Part shown: in pieces, positions 59,400-64,000 of the stretch | Layout: each line of letters begins with the position of its first letter | Position numbering within the stretch: the first letter of the stretch is position 1 | Assembly (NCBI GenBank): GCA_024138025.1 | Contig: JAMXBD010000577.1 | Span: forward strand, 124,001-188,000 | Length of the DNA: 64,000 nucleotides | From: Combretum micranthum | Taxonomy: Eukaryota; Streptophyta; Magnoliopsida; Myrtales; Combretaceae | Direction: 5' to 3' | Notes under the pieces: generated by a model | What the model saw: only the letters and a program-made list of their open reading frames with translations | Databases searched by the model: none | What the model was told of the DNA's origin: nothing | Translations under genes and position numbers: made by a program

Positions 59400-61536
59400 T
59401 AAGCCCATGATCCATCAATATTAGTCAGGCCCATCTCATAACCAATACACCATCATTAACATCCTATGATATTATTATACGGACAATATATAGTCAAATT
59501 GCTTATTATGAAGCAGATTGATCACTAAACACTTAGTGACCTTATTTGAACTACCTCTTTTTTTCTTTTAAAACTCTCAATTTTTTTCTTCTCTCTTTAC
59601 TTATCTCTCTCATTATTAACCCACGACCATCGAAACACATCAAATTCTACCTATTAAACAAGAGATTGTGCCAAATTCCCAATGCGAAACCATGGCATCC
59701 ACTTCAAGTGAAACACATAATCACTACACGCGACTCGGCCTCCATTGGAAACCCATCTCTCTTAAGTCAACCCGCCCATCAACTCAACCTTCGGTGCTTT
59801 TTGTTAGTGTTTGTGCTGATGGTCAATGCTCTATGTTCGTGTTGAAGCTAGGGTTATGGTCGTTACGGATGACTAACAACATGTATGTGGCCGTGGGTTT
59901 TGGTGATGGGTAGCATTTGATGTGTTCATGCTAACGATGTGTGTTTGATTGGTGGTTTAGCTCAAGTGGCGATGATGGGTGGTGTTCAATCCAAGTCTAG
60001 TACATTAACTTGTGTATAATGAGGGTCGACATTGTTATAGAGAGATGCATGCACGACCCATTGAGTTGTTTTGGGGAGAATCCATTCAAAAAGTTACATA
60101 ATTATTTGTCGTTTTGATGAGGTTTTATGAAATATCCAAATGATAGGAAAAATAACAATGAATATATATTAACTATATTAAGAGCCAAGTTAATATTTTT
60201 CATTTTTAAAATAGGGGCATAATTACTCATCTCTAAATCTTTTATTGATAGTTACAAACGTATAAAATTAGATTTTAACCACTTTCTCCTCCTACATTCT
60301 TCTTTCTTTCTTCTTCTTCTTCCTCTTATGTACGTCGCAGACATCTTCTTCCTGTCTTCCAACAATCCTTTGAAAATCCTTAAAAGCTATTAACAGACAA
60401 TACAGTAATTGAAATTCCTTCTTTTTCTTATCTTTTCTTGACAAAACAAACATTTAGATATAGGGTTAGCGTTGACATCAAGATTTAATAGAAAAACAAT
60501 GAATTCTTTGGAGAATTCTTAAGGAATCGTTAAGGGAAAAAAGATTTAGAAAGTTAAAACACAAAAGAATTAACAGATTCTTGATAAGGTAACACGATTT
60601 CTACGTTTGAATTCAATCTTTATGCAAGTTTTGTTATGATGGGTGTTTGGGTTTTGAAGAAAAGTTGAATTTAGATCATTAGTTATGTTTTTAATGTTGG
60701 GAACAAAGAAAATCAGTACTTTGTAAAAATTGCATAAAAAACTCTATTTTTGATTCTACACAACCTCGTATACAACCTCTACAAAATGGTTGTGTACTCT
60801 GAAAATGCTCTCTACCCACTTTTTGTTTTTTTGCGCAATCTCCCTACACAGCCTATGTAGAATGGTCGTGTGCAATGAATTTCTACACAGCTTATGTTGA
60901 AGCTTGTATACAACTCTGTTTTTCCAAAACTTAATTTACCCTTCTTAAAAATACTTGAAACTTGTTCAATTAACTTCTTTAAGGTTTATTATTACTCTAA
61001 AAACCTAAGGCCTTATTAATATCAATTAATTACTATTTTTCATTATTTTCTCATTACAATTTAAACTTTTAACATATATATACAAATATTTTATGTTAAC
61101 ACTTGCTTCAGTGTTAGAGTATGAGAGAGAACCTTAAAGAATGTTATTTAAGAATAAGTTGAGAAATGTAAAGATTCCGAACACCTTTATGTGCTGAAAA
61201 TCCAAGTTAAAGTTTTCTATCAAGTGAACTAAGTTGAATCTACTATCTAGGTACGTGTATACCTTGCTTAATGGTTGTGCATGTTTTGGATCGAATCTTA
61301 AATTGATCAATTAACTATTCATCTAAATAAATGTGGTTGTTATTTGTGTGTGGCTATTGGTAATAGGTGGATCCCCGCTATTATCATGGCAATCTAATGA
61401 TCCATATGTGACAACATCCCAATTGGAGTTGTGCATGGGAATGATTGGGTAGATCTAGGTATTTTGGTTTTGAGAATATTGGGGAGTATCCAATATTCAT
61501 GTTTTGGACTCTTGGATGTTGGGGAGTACCCAACAT

Positions 61537-61571
<35 letters not shown>

Positions 61572-62640
61572 GTATGTATATTATAATATTTATAAGTTTT
61601 TTGGATACTGAGTTATCCCTTTGTTAAGTGTTGGACTAAAGGATAGAGATAATTAAATGATTGCTTGTTTCATTCATATGATTGTGATGCATGTGAGTTT
61701 GTTATTATTTGTACATGTGCATATGTTTTTTTGGTATAACGTATTAGGTTTTGGCTCGCTCTTTTGTTTTTTCAGATACATGTGGTAATGTGTTGATTGT
61801 CATATCGCTAGTTACAACCTAATAGGGAAGTGAGATTGTTGCTAGCTTTGAAGACCTTCTAGAATAGAAACATGGAACATGTAACGGTTCAGTATAATTG
61901 GTCTAGGTACCAAAATGTATTTACCATTTGTTGGCAACACTTGGTAAATTTGAGATACTTATAGTTAGTAGAGTTCTTTACTTCAAAACCACTTTTTAGA
62001 TTAAAGTATATAGTTTATAACATAGTACCTATCTGATAATCTACGAATTCATGTATGTGTGTTTGAAACTATTTGAAGTCTTTGACGAAAGAGAGATTTT
62101 GGAGCTAATTATGTTGTCATGATGGACAATAGCAAGTTCTAAGCATTTGCATGTCCATATTAATATGGACATATGACAGCTTGTAAATGACCATAAATTT
62201 GGGGCATTGCATTTTGTGTGCGGATAAAAATTACCGTGTCTATGTAAGAATAACGCCAAGAAAGCAAAGAAAAAGGGATTGAATAAGGCCATCGTAGAGG
62301 CGGACATGCCCAGAAGTAAGAATGAAGCTTTCGATTTCTTGGTATTACATTTCCTTAAGTTAGTGTTGATGGCATTTTGATAGTCATCGATGTATGCTCT
62401 TTTGGTTCCGCTAACTAATGCGGGTGAATCGTTGTTTTACTATTGTATTCAGAACTAAGTTTTAAGCAGCAAGATCACCGAGCTGTCCTTGGCTAAGTCC
62501 GTGTGTCATGAAGACTGAGTAGAAGTATACACGCCGAGCTCCATGACATGCCAATCTGATTAAAGCTACATTGCTAGATTCTCAGATACAAGTCATCTTT
62601 ATAATACACAATTTAGTGACCTTTTATTGAAATGTAAATT
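59400..62640. other. Interior of the inverted-end candidate, no gene supported
   Basis: Short frames at 59546-59913 and 62041-62307 show no family resemblance. Repeated TACACAAC-type words lie at 60755-60910. The near repeat TTGGGGAGTATCCAATATTCATG / TTGGGGAGTACCCAACATTATA lies at 61480-61540. Confidence 0.35.
61537..61580. repeat. (TA)n followed by (TATG)n microsatellite
   Basis: About 23 bases of TA repeats run directly into five TATG units. Confidence 0.9.
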
Positions 62641-63058
62641 AATATGATGTGTAGGCTTATTGGTTGGGACTTTGGGTCCAAGTTGAGTTAATGAAATTGG
62701 GTTGGGTTGGGGTTGGTTGGATTGGATTGAATTGTCAATGGGGCTTGGACATTTTATTTGTTATAATTAAATAAATGTTGATTATAATTATGATAATAAT
62801 GTTAAGTAAAACATATAAAATAATAATTACAATGATAAAATAAAATAAAAAATAGTAATATGCCATATCAACTAACATGTTGCACGTTTCTATAGGGGTT
62901 AAGAGTACTACGTCAACCAATGGAATTGATACCGTTAGCATAAATAGCATCCATGTGCACGAAAAATTTATTTAGCTATGAAATTGATCAAAATGAAAGT
63001 TTAAGTACTTAATTGCATATCCAGACAAAGTTGAGGTACCAAATGCAACATTAACGCT

Positions 63059-63890
63059 ATAAACAATTGTTCGTGGATTTCGTTTGGTCTAAGTAGACAT
63101 CCTATGGCCAGATTTGGGGCTAGAAATTTAGGATTTAGAACCTCCCCAACTTAGGGCAGGATAACTCATAAGTCTTGGATCCTAAGTCTTCGACTGGATT
63201 CAATCCGAGTCTTGGGCTAGGTTTAGTATAGGTTTTATCAATTCTTTTTCCTAAAAAATCTTCATAAGAAAATTTATTTATTTAAAATAAAATTTAAAAT
63301 GAAAATCGGGTTTAAGAATATTAGTTTTTAGCCCATTTTCACATAAAATTATCAATGATGTGCATATATGTATACACAATCATACTCCATTTGAATCGAA
63401 ATATTGTCGATGTAGGATACGACAAAAAAGGAAATTCCTCAATGTTTAGAAGCGGGATTGTTCTCTTTATACTATCCTATATAAAACAACCAAACATGTT
63501 TTTACAATATATTAATTCAGTGTGTTGTTTCCAACAACGCATGAAATATTATGAATAAATAATAAATAATTTCTATTCACGTGGAAAATAATATAAATAT
63601 TTAATATAATTTACTTTTAAAAAAATTTGCATCATTTTTTATCATATCTTACTAATTTTATTTTTTATTTTTGTCACCCGAACCAGGTAGACCAACCGGA
63701 TCCCTTGTCAATTAAGACCCAACCAAACCATTGTGGGGTCAACTCATGAGACGACTAGTTCAAATCGAGCTAGGTTGCATGCAGGATCTTACATTACGGG
63801 GATGTGTAGATCTAAGTGTTTTTTTTTTTCTTAATGAACTAGATGTCAAGGATTATGAATTTCTATAATTCACATATACAATTAACGTCA
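63059..63890. other. Intergenic, nothing identified
   Basis: AT-rich DNA without a supported gene. A somewhat GC-richer stretch lies at 63675-63790. Confidence 0.35.
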
Positions 63891-64000
63891 CGCCCCGAAA
63901 GGTACCATAAACGTGGCAGTCCATCGTACACAATATTAAAGCCTAGGAATGACCGTCTCAGTCACTTGAAGGCTTCCATACTATATACAAGGCGTCTAAC
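63891..64000. repeat. Third copy of the TGTCACGCC repeat, running off the window
   Basis: It opens GTCACGCCCCGAAAGGTACC and shares with 1771-1880 the GTGG-AGTCCATC-TACACAATA, then TCTCAGTCAC---AAGGCTTCCATA and ACAAGGCGT words, in the same orientation. Confidence 0.6.

Larger units (their letters stand above)
59206..63058. mobile_element. Candidate ~3.85-kb element with long inverted ends
   Basis: The left end AAGGGTTAATGTCGAGTTTGGTACC pairs with the reverse complement of the right end, GCGTTAATGTTGCATTTGGTACC. After a gap of about 150 bases present only at the right, pairing resumes with GTGCCAACTAATGTGACATATTA / CGTGCAACATGTTAGTTGATATGGCATATTA and runs on through similar AT-rich DNA for over 100 bases. 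No transposase was recognised in the interior. It may be a non-autonomous transposon, or two MITE copies in opposite orientation that happen to lie 3.5 kb apart. Target duplication is not clear. Confidence 0.5.

Noticed and set aside
59546..59913. Small gene within the inverted-end element
   Set aside because: Two overlapping frames, no motif, and Ser/Thr/His composition of translated simple DNA.
62735..62950. Membrane-protein-like minus-strand frame rich in Ile
   Set aside because: The hydrophobicity comes from translating an AT-repeat arm of the inverted-end element.

Overview
The window is nuclear DNA of a flowering plant, most likely a eudicot. It is AT-rich, genes have many introns, intergenic spans are long, and LTR retrotransposons, LINE relics, MITEs and microsatellites fill most of the rest. 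The species cannot be named from the sequence. Exon boundaries below were assembled by hand from reading-frame continuity, splice sites and family resemblance. Four protein-coding genes are supported. (1) An RNA polymerase I subunit A49-like gene, + strand, 10855-15053, 4 exons. (2) A clade A protein phosphatase 2C closely resembling HAB1 (abscisic acid signalling), - strand, 16464-20201, 4 coding exons. (3) A universal-stress-protein/receptor-like cytoplasmic kinase fusion without a visible U-box, + strand, 30975-38983, 9 exons, one junction of which needs a 34-nt intron or is a frameshift. (4) A METTL2/6/8-type tRNA m3C methyltransferase-like gene, - strand, 40293-45406, 9 exons, with a GC donor in intron 1 and a one-base deletion in exon 7. 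Genes 1 and 2 are convergent, 2 and 3 divergent, 3 and 4 convergent. They share no obvious pathway, and the arrangement looks like ordinary plant synteny. Layout: 1-8.6 kb is old repetitive DNA, with a copia-type primer-binding-site relic, a tandem repeat of about 560 bp beginning with the TGTCACGCC motif, a diverged direct repeat, a tandem repeat of about 120 bp and a G-rich G-quadruplex candidate. 9-10.65 kb holds two inverted-repeat elements. 10.8-20.2 kb is gene-dense. 21-31 kb is intergenic with two hAT MITEs that have perfect 8-bp target duplications. 31-45.4 kb carries genes 3 and 4, whose introns hold several MITEs. 46-49 kb has more MITEs and a Ty3/gypsy-type LTR with its primer binding site. 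49430-56106 is a decayed Ty1/copia element with both LTRs and a perfect 5-bp target duplication; it lacks most of gag and carries two nested insertions, one of them a tandem tRNA-like (SINE-like) doublet. 56.1-64 kb is MITE-rich and includes a candidate element of about 3.85 kb with long inverted ends. No RNA gene, CRISPR array or clearly new biological system was found. The items most worth a second look are the unusual splice/frameshift sites in genes 3 and 4, the SINE-like doublet with an inverted arm, the foldback MITE family found beside and inside genes, and the large inverted-end element.
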